Shown here piece after piece: positions 1 through 5,094 of a stretch of DNA of 5,094 nucleotides (positions are counted from its first letter, which is position 1; the number at the start of each line of letters is the position of its first letter). The DNA is taken from positions 1-5,094 of the forward strand of contig JAHDCH010000059.1 of the NCBI GenBank assembly GCA_020629995.1, written 5' to 3'. Source of the stretch: Pseudaestuariivita sp. (GTDB lineage Bacteria; Pseudomonadota; Alphaproteobacteria; Rhodobacterales; Rhodobacteraceae). The notes under the pieces were generated by a model. The model had not been told where the DNA came from, searched no databases, and saw only the letters and a program-made list of their open reading frames with translations. A program made the translations under genes and the position numbers.

Positions 1-2
1 TT

Positions 3-158
3 CCCATCGTGTTTGACCGCGCCGAGATGCTGCGCGGCTTTGACCTGATCCAGACGCTGGCCCAGGACCCATCGCGGGTCATCCCCGGCCATGACCCGCT
101 GGTGCGTGACAGGTATCCTGCCTATGGCACCAGCGGATTCGTGTGGAAACTGGCCTGA
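3..158 (+). CDS. Metallo-beta-lactamase-fold hydrolase, C-terminal fragment (N-acyl homoserine lactonase-like)
   Basis: The reading frame is open from the window's left edge to a TGA at 156-158, giving the last 51 residues of a protein whose start lies outside. It contains IVFDRAEMLRGFDLIQ followed by VIPGHDPLVRDRYPA. The Pro-Gly-His-Asp-Pro element is typical of the last metal-ligand region of metallo-beta-lactamase-fold hydrolases, and the Asp-Pro-Leu-Val context with a following Tyr-Pro resembles the family annotated as N-acyl homoserine lactonases. Such enzymes bind two metal ions and hydrolyse lactone, ester or thioester bonds; the substrate cannot be told from this fragment. The gene converges on the malyl-CoA lyase gene with only 31 bases between stop codons, so it is a separate transcription unit and need not share its function. 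The fold is fairly secure; the lactonase label is tentative because the HxHxDH motif is not in view. Confidence 0.7.
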   Translation, partial: PIVFDRAEMLRGFDLIQTLAQDPSRVIPGHDPLVRDRYPAYGTSGFVWKLA

Positions 159-163
159 CGCCA

Positions 164-187
164 CAAAAAGTTCGTACGAACTTTTTG
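164..187. terminator. Perfect 24-base palindrome, probable bidirectional terminator
   Basis: The two 12-base arms CAAAAAGTTCGT and ACGAACTTTTTG are exact reverse complements, centred between positions 175 and 176. The element fills most of the 31-base gap between two converging stop codons (156-158 plus, 190-192 minus). The A5 and T5 tracts mean a transcript from either side forms a hairpin ending in a U run, as expected of a bidirectional intrinsic terminator, although the GC part of the stem is short. The symmetric core GTTCGTACGAAC could also be a dimeric repressor site or a genome-wide repeat; its position after two genes rather than before one favours termination. Confidence 0.65.
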
Positions 188-189
188 CG

Positions 190-1167
190 TCACCCGCCCG
201 CGATCTGTTTGGCCTTTTCGACCAGAACCTCGGCCTGCCGGATCGAGGCATAGTCGATCAGCCGCCCGTCCAGCGACACCGCGCCCTTGCCCGCCGCCTC
301 TGCCTCGGCCATCGCCTCGAGGATGCGTTTGGCCTTGGTGATCTCGGCCTCGGACGGGCTCATCACCTCGTTGGCCAGCGCGATCTGGCTGGGGTGGATC
401 GCCCACTTGCCCTCGCAGCCCAGCACCGCCGCCCGCTTGGCCGCCGCGCGATAGCCATCTGCATCCTGAAAATCGCCGAACGGGCCGTCAATCGGGCGCA
501 GCCCATTGGCCCGCGCCGCAACCACCATCCGCGCCAAAGCGTAGTGCCACATGTCGCCCCAATGGGTCTCGCGGCTGCCGTCCTCGGCCGGATCGGTCAG
601 CACCGAATAATCCGGGTTCACCCCGCCGATGATCGTGGTCCGCGCGCGGGTCGAGGCTGCGTAGTCCGCGACGCCAAAATGCAGGCTCTCGTTCCGCTTG
701 GACGCCGCCGCAATCTCGGACACGTTCTGCATCCCCAGCGCCGTCTCGATGATGTGCTCGAACCCGATGCGTTTCGAGTAGCCCTTGGCGTCCTCGATCT
801 GCGTCACCATCATGTCGACGGCATAGACATCCGCCGCCGTCCCCACCTTGGGGATCATGATCAGATCAAGCCGCTCTCCGGCCTGCTCGACCACATCCAC
901 CACGTCTCGATACATATAATGTGTGTCCAGCCCGTTGATCCGGACCGACATCGATTTGGTGCCCCAATCGATCTCGTTCAGCGCCTTGATGATGTTCTTG
1001 CGCGCCTGTTCCTTTTCATCGGGCGCCACCGCATCCTCGAGGTCCAGAAAGATCACATCGACGTCAGAAGCTGCCGCCTTTTCAAACATTTGCGGCTGCG
1101 AACCCGGCACGGCCAGCTCGGAACGGTTGAGGCGGCCGGGGGCCTGTTCGACGGGAAAGAATGACAT
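190..1167 (-). CDS. mcl: L-malyl-CoA lyase (HpcH/HpaI aldolase, citrate lyase beta-like family)
   Basis: This 325-residue protein cleaves (S)-malyl-CoA to acetyl-CoA and glyoxylate in the cytoplasm; related enzymes also act on beta-methylmalyl-CoA in the ethylmalonyl-CoA pathway. It is a full-length (beta/alpha)8 aldolase: LAVPGSQPQMFEKAAASDVD near residues 18-37, IFLDLEDAVAPDEK at 39-52, SVRINGLDT at 74-82 with the substrate-binding Arg76, Glu141 in the IIETALGM segment, Asp168 in GVADYAAS, the DGPFGDF element at 227-233 and KWAIHPSQ at 254-261. Glu141 and Asp168 match the Mg2+ ligands known for the Rhodobacter Mcl1 family. From memory the sequence is closer to Methylobacterium MclA of the serine cycle than to Rhodobacter sphaeroides Mcl1, for example in the STRARTTIIGGVNPDYSVLT stretch (residues 172-191). 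The start is supported by AAAGGA eight bases upstream. It lies 105 bases downstream of the regulator gene on the same strand and may be cotranscribed or use its own promoter. Confidence 0.93.
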   Translation of the reverse strand: MSFFPVEQAPGRLNRSELAVPGSQPQMFEKAAASDVDVIFLDLEDAVAPDEKEQARKNIIKALNEIDWGTKSMSVRINGLDTHYMYRDVVDVVEQAGERLDLIMIPKVGTAADVYAVDMMVTQIEDAKGYSKRIGFEHIIETALGMQNVSEIAAASKRNESLHFGVADYAASTRARTTIIGGVNPDYSVLTDPAEDGSRETHWGDMWHYALARMVVAARANGLRPIDGPFGDFQDADGYRAAAKRAAVLGCEGKWAIHPSQIALANEVMSPSEAEITKAKRILEAMAEAEAAGKGAVSLDGRLIDYASIRQAEVLVEKAKQIAGG

Positions 1168-1231
1168 GGGCGCGGTCCTTTCTGCGCGTGGGTGTTTCGC
1201 CCCGCTACGCCGCTCCTTGCGCTTTCGTCAA

Positions 1232-1266
1232 GTAATAAAATTACGTGTGCAATTGTATACTCGCAA
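1232..1266 (-). promoter_or_regulatory. AT-rich gap upstream of mcl: weak candidate promoter and 13-base inverted repeat
   Basis: The 105-base gap between the regulator's stop and the mcl start is noticeably AT-rich at about 1228-1275 compared with its surroundings. On the minus strand a TTGCGA (1261-1266), a 17-base spacer and TAATTT (1238-1243) form a weak sigma70-like arrangement reading toward mcl. Overlapping the -10 candidate is a perfect inverted repeat, GTAAT-AAA-ATTAC (1232-1244), and the short palindromes CAATTG and GTATAC lie between the boxes. This suggests that mcl can be transcribed independently of the regulator gene and may be controlled there. Both boxes match the consensus only partly, so this is a proposal. 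Confidence 0.3.
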
Positions 1267-1272
1267 CAATAT

Positions 1273-1890
1273 TTACATACGCGCCGCCTGTTTCGCGTAG
1301 AAAAATGCGATCGCCTGCGCCCGGTTCTTGACCGCCAGCTTGTCGTACAAATTGCTCAGGTGAAACTTCACCGTGTTGACCGACACGCCCAGCTCGACCG
1401 CCAGCTCCTTGTTGGTCAGCCCTTTCGACAGCGCCTCGAGCATCGCCCGTTCCTTGCGGCTGAGCGTTGTGATCGGATCGGCGGCCAGATCGCGCACGTC
1501 CACAAACGGAAAAACCATCTTGCCCGCCGCCACGTCGCGGCAGGCGTCCAGCAGATGCTCGACCGGCGCGGCCCGGTCTGCAAAGCCCGCCGCCCCCGCC
1601 GCCATGGCCAGCTTGGCCAGATCCCGCGTCGTGTCGCCATAAACGACCAACTTGGGCGCCTGCGGCTGGTCGCGCAGCACCTCGATCAGCTTTTCCCCGC
1701 CCAGCGCCGGCAGGTTCCAGTCAATCACCCCCACCGCCACCGGCAGCCGCATCACCGTGCCCAGAAAGCCTTCCGCCGTCGCCGAGGTCGCCACCAGCGA
1801 AAACCGCGAATCGCGGTCAAACACCTCGCTGAGCGCCGTCAGCACCAATGCGTTGCTATCCGCCAGAACAACCGAGATTGGCTCAACCAT
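1273..1890 (-). CDS. NarL/FixJ-type response regulator with LuxR helix-turn-helix and degenerate receiver
   Basis: A 205-residue transcription regulator. Residues 5 to about 120 form a CheY-like receiver: Asp11 in the acidic pocket, Asp57 in VGVIDWNLPALGG as the phosphoacceptor equivalent, and GFADRAAPVEHLLDA at 102-116. Residues 143-197 are a LuxR-type DNA-binding domain (LSRKERAMLEALSKG, then TNKELAVELGVSVNTVKFHL and NLYDKLAVKNRAQAI). The receiver is atypical. The switch Thr/Ser after strand beta4 is replaced (VVYGDTT, Gly85), the conserved Lys before Ala-Pro is Arg106, and only one acid is present at the N-terminal pocket (Ala10-Asp11). I chose the ATG at 1888-1890 because GGTGGAG lies six bases upstream and the receiver begins directly after it; the frame continues open to 2031 but that extension runs through the control repeats. 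Placed between mcl and the divergent aminotransferase-mtkAB operon, it probably regulates both. No partner kinase is in the window. Confidence 0.88.
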   Translation of the reverse strand: MVEPISVVLADSNALVLTALSEVFDRDSRFSLVATSATAEGFLGTVMRLPVAVGVIDWNLPALGGEKLIEVLRDQPQAPKLVVYGDTTRDLAKLAMAAGAAGFADRAAPVEHLLDACRDVAAGKMVFPFVDVRDLAADPITTLSRKERAMLEALSKGLTNKELAVELGVSVNTVKFHLSNLYDKLAVKNRAQAIAFFYAKQAARM

Positions 1891-1920
1891 CTGAAACTCC
1901 ACCACGATTCCCGATTTACT

Positions 1921-2004
1921 ACCCATTTGGGTGGGGCAAAACTCGGTATACACCCGCATACTTACCCAAAAGGATGGGGATTTTCCCACCCATTTAGATA
2001 CCCA
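1921..2004. promoter_or_regulatory. Cluster of ACCC(A/G) repeats in the divergent control region, probable operators
   Basis: Between the regulator start (1890) and the aminotransferase start (2106) five ACCC(A/G) elements occur on the plus strand at 1921, 1952, 1964, 1988 and 2000; the last four are spaced 12, 24 and 12 bases. Two 16-base copies, ACCCATTTGGGTGGGG (1921-1936) and ACCCAAAAGGATGGGG (1964-1979), agree at 11 of 16 positions and are 43 bases apart, about four helical turns. The first contains a perfect ACCC-ATTT-GGGT dyad. TACCCAAAAG occurs exactly twice (1963-1972 and 1999-2008), and TGGG-GATTTT-CCCA (1975-1988) is a further inverted repeat. Such a cluster fits cooperative binding by a dimeric regulator controlling both directions; the adjacent LuxR-type protein is the obvious candidate. 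I found no convincing -35/-10 pair for either direction. Confidence 0.55.
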
Positions 2005-2020
2005 AAAGCAGGAGTAAGGA

Positions 2021-2101
2021 ATGTTGTGCAAACACGCAACCTGCCGTTTTTTGCATCACAACAGCAAAAACCGGCCCTTCCGGCCCTTCACAACAGGGTA
2101 G
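2021..2101 (+). CDS. Possible 26-codon leader ORF upstream of the aminotransferase
   Basis: An ATG at 2021 follows a very good ribosome binding site (AGGAG at 2010-2014 with six bases to the start, and AAGGA directly before it). It opens a 26-codon frame ending in TAG at 2099-2101, only four bases before the aminotransferase ATG. The peptide begins MLCKHATCRF and ends with a repeated Arg-Pro-Phe encoded by a tandem CGGCCCTTC (2072-2080 and 2081-2089), then TTG. It has no recognisable domain, signal peptide or run of one amino acid that would point to classical attenuation. Its ribosome binding site is stronger than that of the aminotransferase, and the tight spacing would allow translational coupling or repression in the leader. 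It could equally be chance within a 5' untranslated region. Confidence 0.3.
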   Translation: MLCKHATCRFLHHNSKNRPFRPFTTG

Positions 2102-2105
2102 CACA

Positions 2106-3350
2106 ATGACCGCGCACATTTTCCCCAAGCTCGAAATCCCGCAAACCATCGCCGCCGGCCCCGGCCCCGGCAACACCGATGCGCGGGTCCTTGCGGCCTA
2201 TGCCGGCGCCGGTCTGGCCGATCACATGCACGGCGACGTCCTGCGCGGCATGACCGAGTGCAAGGAGATGCTGCGCCAGGTCTGGGGCACCGACAACACG
2301 TACACCTTTGGCGTTGCGGGCACCGGCTGGTCCGGCCTTGATGCGATGATGGCTGCTGTCATGCCCGGCGACACCGTGGTGGCTTTTGCCAACGGCACCT
2401 TCTCGGGCATCGACGCCCTCACCCTGCGGATCAAGGCCGCGACGCGTGAAGAGCTCGCCGCCAATTCCCTCGACCCCCAGCCCGCTTCGGTCACCGTGAT
2501 CGAAGTGCCCCACGGCACCTCCGTGACCGGCGAAATGGTCGAAAAGGCTCTGGCCGAGCACAAGCCCAAATGGGCCTTCATGGCGCATTGGGAAACCGGC
2601 TCGGGCCGCGTGAACGATGTGCAGGGCTTCTCGGATGCCTGCGTCAAGCACGGCGCGATGGGCCTTGTCGATGCGGTCTCGTCCCTCGGCGTCGGCAACT
2701 TCCGGATCGACGATTACCCGGGCGTGCACGCCTGGGCCTCCTGCCCGCAAAAGGGCATCTGCTGCCTGCCCGTGACCTATGCGCCGGTGTCCTTCACCGA
2801 CGCCTATATCGACACGCTGCGCGCCAATGGCGCTTACACCTTCGTGCACAACCCGATCTTCGAGGCGCGCCACTGGGGCATCGTCGACGGCAAGGACGTC
2901 GACAAAGGCACCTACCACCGCACCCATTCAGCCTATGCCGTCGCCGCCTTCCACGAGGCCCTGCGCATCACGCTGGAACACACGATCCCCCAGCGCGCCG
3001 AAGATTATGCCTTCCACGAACGCGCCCTGCGCGAGGCCGTGACCGCCATGGGCTGCGAGGTGACCTCGAACATGCCCTCGCTGGTGGTGCTCAACCTGCC
3101 CGGCGCTCTGGCGGGCCGCGAGATGGAGCTGGTCCAGAACTGCCGCGCGCAGAACTTCGGCATCTGGCCGACGCTGTCTGCGCCCGTTCAGGTGCGTATC
3201 GGCATCCTGAACCTGCTGAACATGGCCGCGATCCATGACATCGTGAACCGCTTTGCCGATGCCATGCGCGACCTGGGCGCCGAGGTGGATCAAGCCGCCG
3301 TCGATGCGGTGCTTGATGCGCATTACGGCGCGGCGATGGCCGCCGAATAA
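2106..3350 (+). CDS. Class V PLP-dependent aminotransferase, putative glyoxylate aminotransferase
   Basis: A 414-residue cytoplasmic aminotransferase of the alanine/serine-glyoxylate aminotransferase fold (class V). Visible elements are AAGPGPGNTDARVL near the N-terminus (16-29), the cofactor-phosphate loop AGTGW at 71-75, HWETGSG at 161-167, VDAVSS with pyridine-binding Asp189, the PLP Schiff-base Lys216 in CPQKGICC, THRS-like HRTHS at 271-275, and Arg364 in VRIGIL, equivalent to the substrate-carboxylate arginine. It is longer than the approximately 380-400 residues usual for the family, partly through an insertion around residues 107-128 before the VIEVPHG strand. From memory it differs clearly from Methylobacterium SgaA (which has SQKGLMLP around the lysine) and from BhcA, so orthology to sga is not claimed. 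As the first gene before mtkAB in a serine-cycle setting, glyoxylate-to-glycine transamination is the likely role; the amino donor is unknown. The start has a modest AGGG seven bases upstream, and no earlier in-frame start exists before the stop at 1995. Confidence 0.82.
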   Translation: MTAHIFPKLEIPQTIAAGPGPGNTDARVLAAYAGAGLADHMHGDVLRGMTECKEMLRQVWGTDNTYTFGVAGTGWSGLDAMMAAVMPGDTVVAFANGTFSGIDALTLRIKAATREELAANSLDPQPASVTVIEVPHGTSVTGEMVEKALAEHKPKWAFMAHWETGSGRVNDVQGFSDACVKHGAMGLVDAVSSLGVGNFRIDDYPGVHAWASCPQKGICCLPVTYAPVSFTDAYIDTLRANGAYTFVHNPIFEARHWGIVDGKDVDKGTYHRTHSAYAVAAFHEALRITLEHTIPQRAEDYAFHERALREAVTAMGCEVTSNMPSLVVLNLPGALAGREMELVQNCRAQNFGIWPTLSAPVQVRIGILNLLNMAAIHDIVNRFADAMRDLGAEVDQAAVDAVLDAHYGAAMAAE

Positions 3351-3364
3351 CTCGCCAACAACCG

Positions 3365-3392
3365 CGGATGCTTCCTGCTGTGGGGGCATCCG
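3365..3392 (+). other. Intergenic hairpin between the aminotransferase gene and mtkA
   Basis: In the 63-base gap, CGGATGCTTCC (3365-3375) pairs with GGGGGCATCCG (3382-3392) around a six-base loop TGCTGT, giving an 11-base-pair stem with two G-U pairs. No T-run follows, so it is not a standard intrinsic terminator. In this position it could stabilise the upstream mRNA or set different expression of the aminotransferase and mtkAB within one operon. Confidence 0.5.
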
Positions 3393-3413
3393 GCCACTGG
3401 ATGGGAGGATCCG

Positions 3414-4613
3414 ATGGACATCCATGAATACCAGGCCAAGGAAATCCTGGCCGACTTTGGCGTCGACGTGCCGCAGGGCGCTTTGGCCTACAGCCCCGAA
3501 CAGGCCGCCTACCGGGCGCGCGAGCTGGGCGGCGACATCTGGGTCGTCAAGGCGCAGGTCCACGCAGGCGGGCGCGGCAAGGCGGGCGGGGTCAAGATCT
3601 GCCGCTCGGACAGCGAATGCTACGACACCGCCGAAGCCATGTTCGGCCAAAAGATCGTCACGCACCAGACCGGCCCCGAAGGCAAGGGCATCTACCGCGT
3701 CTACATCGAACAAGGCGTCGACATCGCCTCCGAGCTCTACATCGGCTTTGTCCTCGACCGTTCCTCGCAGCGGGTGATGATCGTCGCCTCGGCCGAGGGC
3801 GGGATGGAGATCGAAGAGATCAGCGCTAACCGCCCCGACAGCATCGTGCGCGCCACGGTCGAACCCGCCGTCGGCCTTCAGGACTTCCAGTGCCGCGAAA
3901 TGGCCTTCCAGCTGGGCCTCGCCCCGGCCGAAGTGCAAAACTTCGTCCGCACGCTTCAGGGCTGCTATGCCGCCTTCCGCGAACGTGACGCGACCATGGT
4001 CGAGATCAACCCTCTCGTGGTGACCGGCGATGGCCGCATCCTCGCGCTCGACGCCAAGATGACGTTTGATGACAACGCCCTCTTCCGCCACCCCCAGATC
4101 GCCGAGCTGCGCGACAAATCGCAGGAAGACCCGCGCGAAAGCCGCGCCGCCGACCGGGGGCTTTCCTACGTCGGCCTCGACGGCAACATCGGCTGCATCG
4201 TCAACGGCGCGGGCCTTGCCATGGCCACGATGGACACGATCAAACTGGCGGGCGGTGAGCCTGCCAACTTCCTCGACATCGGCGGTGGCGCATCGCCGGA
4301 ACGGGTCGCCAAGGCCTTCCGCCTCGTGATGTCGGACGCCAATGTGCAGGCTGTGCTGGTCAACATCTTCGCCGGGATCAACCGCTGTGACTGGGTCGCC
4401 GAAGGCGTCGTGCAGGCGCTGCGCGACAACCCCGTCGACGTGCCCGTGATCGTGCGCCTTGCCGGCACCAATGTCGAAGAGGGGCAAAAGATCCTCGCCG
4501 CCTCCGGCCTGCCGATCATCCGCGCCGCCACCCTGAACGAAGCCGCCGAACGTGTCGTGGGGGCTTGGAGAAACGACCTCTCTCAAGGGGTTACAGTGAG
4601 GGCCGTGTCATGA
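3414..4613 (+). CDS. mtkA: Malate-CoA ligase (malate thiokinase) beta subunit
   Basis: A 399-residue ATP-grasp subunit of the succinyl-CoA synthetase superfamily. With MtkB it forms malyl-CoA from malate, CoA and ATP, the step that feeds malyl-CoA lyase. The N-terminal [14 protein letters not shown] (4-17), [17 protein letters not shown] with Lys46 and the Gly-Arg-Gly-Lys loop (45-61), EINPLVV (197-203, with Mg-coordinating Asn199) and [12 protein letters not shown] (Asp213) form the ATP-grasp part. [14 protein letters not shown] (258-271), [10 protein letters not shown] (284-293), [18 protein letters not shown] (316-333) and [10 protein letters not shown] form the C-terminal ligase domain. 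The [10 protein letters not shown] wording and overall match favour malate rather than succinate as substrate by comparison with remembered MtkA and SucC sequences; context agrees. The start is supported by GGGAGG five bases upstream. The stop TGA overlaps the mtkB start. Confidence 0.92.
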   Translation: MDIHEYQAKEILADFGVDVPQGALAYSPEQAAYRARELGGDIWVVKAQVHAGGRGKAGGVKICRSDSECYDTAEAMFGQKIVTHQTGPEGKGIYRVYIEQGVDIASELYIGFVLDRSSQRVMIVASAEGGMEIEEISANRPDSIVRATVEPAVGLQDFQCREMAFQLGLAPAEVQNFVRTLQGCYAAFRERDATMVEINPLVVTGDGRILALDAKMTFDDNALFRHPQIAELRDKSQEDPRESRAADRGLSYVGLDGNIGCIVNGAGLAMATMDTIKLAGGEPANFLDIGGGASPERVAKAFRLVMSDANVQAVLVNIFAGINRCDWVAEGVVQALRDNPVDVPVIVRLAGTNVEEGQKILAASGLPIIRAATLNEAAERVVGAWRNDLSQGVTVRAVS

Positions 4614-5094
4614 GCATCCTTCTCGATCAGAACACCCGCGTCATCGTGCAGGGCATCACCGGCAAAATGGCCCGCTTCCACACGCGCGAAATGCAGCAAT
4701 ACGGCACCAACGTCGTGGGCGGCGTTGTCCCCGGCAAAGGCGGCACCACCTGCGAAGGCGTCCCGGTGTTCAACACCGTCGCCGAAGCCGTGGCCGAGAC
4801 GGGCGCCGAAGCCTCGCTGGTGTTCGTCCCGCCTCCCTTTGCCGCCGACAGCATCATGGAGGCCGCCGCCGCCGGCATCCGCTACTGCGTGTCCATCACC
4901 GATGGCATCCCCGCGCAGGACATGATCGCCGTCAAACGCTACATGTACCGCTTCCCCAAGGAGCGCCGCATGGTCCTGACCGGCCCAAACTGCGCCGGCA
5001 CCATCTCGCCCGGCAAGGCGATGCTGGGCATCATGCCGGGGCACATCTACCTCAAGGGCAACGTCGGCATCGTCGGCCGCTCGGGCACCCTCGG
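4610..5094 (+). CDS. mtkB: Malate-CoA ligase (malate thiokinase) alpha subunit, N-terminal 161 residues
   Basis: The ATG at 4610-4612 overlaps the mtkA stop (ATGA), indicating translational coupling of the two subunits; TGAGGG at 4597-4602, seven bases upstream and inside mtkA, is the ribosome binding site. The visible part is the CoA-binding Rossmann domain: [18 protein letters not shown] (11-28), [11 protein letters not shown] (35-45), [11 protein letters not shown] (95-105), [11 protein letters not shown] (125-135), [11 protein letters not shown] (140-150) and the start of the RSGTLG motif. [16 protein letters not shown] resembles MtkB more than SucD. The protein should be about 295-300 residues, so nearly half, including the active-site histidine that is transiently phosphorylated in this family, lies beyond the window. 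One small departure is Gly156 in VGRSGTL, where a Ser is usual. Confidence 0.92.
   Translation, partial: MSILLDQNTRVIVQGITGKMARFHTREMQQYGTNVVGGVVPGKGGTTCEGVPVFNTVAEAVAETGAEASLVFVPPPFAADSIMEAAAAGIRYCVSITDGIPAQDMIAVKRYMYRFPKERRMVLTGPNCAGTISPGKAMLGIMPGHIYLKGNVGIVGRSGTL

Noticed and set aside
91..1164. A 357-codon plus-strand open frame opposite mcl
   Set aside because: Arg- and His-rich composition with no motif, crossing the terminator palindrome; the opposite strand encodes a full-length malyl-CoA lyase with its active-site residues.
1891..2031. An N-terminal extension of the response regulator to an ATG at 2031
   Set aside because: It would translate the control repeats into a sequence unlike any receiver N-terminus, whereas the ATG at 1890 has a good ribosome site and directly starts the receiver fold.
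2088..2927. A 279-codon minus-strand open frame opposite the aminotransferase
   Set aside because: Low-complexity Gly/Val/His/Asp composition and complete overlap with a conserved PLP enzyme; no ribosome site or motif.
2106..3350. Identification of the aminotransferase as the aspartate-glyoxylate aminotransferase BhcA of the beta-hydroxyaspartate cycle
   Set aside because: The active-site segment differs from the remembered BhcA/SgaA type, and no beta-hydroxyaspartate dehydratase, aldolase or iminosuccinate reductase gene is visible.
2928..4586. A 552-codon open frame on the minus strand opposite the aminotransferase and mtkA genes
   Set aside because: Its translation is rich in His, Asp, Gly and Val without any domain, as expected for the antisense of GC-rich genes; it spans two well-supported genes and their gap.
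3414..5094. Succinyl-CoA synthetase (sucCD) as the identity of the ligase pair
   Set aside because: Motif wording ([26 protein letters not shown]) and the neighbouring malyl-CoA lyase and aminotransferase favour malate-CoA ligase; a tree of the superfamily would settle it.

Overview
This GC-rich window (the lowest-GC stretches are intergenic) reads as part of a serine-cycle or C1-assimilation locus of an alphaproteobacterium, most likely a Rhodobacterales/Roseobacter-type organism. The evidence is GC-rich codon use, Shine-Dalgarno-led starts, and three proteins that match my recollection of the Methylobacterium enzymes MclA, MtkA and MtkB closely. The taxonomic call is inference; no database was searched.

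Layout, left to right. (1) Positions 3-158, plus strand: the C-terminal end of a metallo-beta-lactamase-fold hydrolase, converging on the next gene. (2) Positions 164-187: a perfect 24-base palindrome filling the 31-base gap between the two converging stop codons, probably a bidirectional terminator. (3) Positions 190-1167, minus: malyl-CoA lyase. (4) Positions 1168-1272: an AT-rich gap that may hold the lyase's own promoter. (5) Positions 1273-1890, minus: a NarL/LuxR-type response regulator with a degenerate receiver domain. (6) Positions 1891-2105: a 215-base divergent control region with clustered ACCCA repeats and a short 26-codon ORF behind a strong ribosome binding site. (7) Positions 2106-3350, plus: a class V PLP aminotransferase. 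(8) Positions 3414-4613 and 4610 to the window end, plus: malate-CoA ligase beta and alpha subunits (mtkA, mtkB), overlapping by ATGA; mtkB is cut by the window edge.

How the genes fit together: MtkAB would convert malate, CoA and ATP to malyl-CoA. Malyl-CoA lyase would split this into acetyl-CoA and glyoxylate. The aminotransferase would then plausibly turn glyoxylate into glycine, with serine the expected donor in a serine cycle. The regulator sits between the two transcription units and is the natural candidate for controlling both through the repeats in the divergent region. The aminotransferase does not look like the canonical serine-glyoxylate aminotransferase, which makes its exact substrate the main open biochemical question here. 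No phage, transposon, CRISPR or tRNA/rRNA signal was seen.
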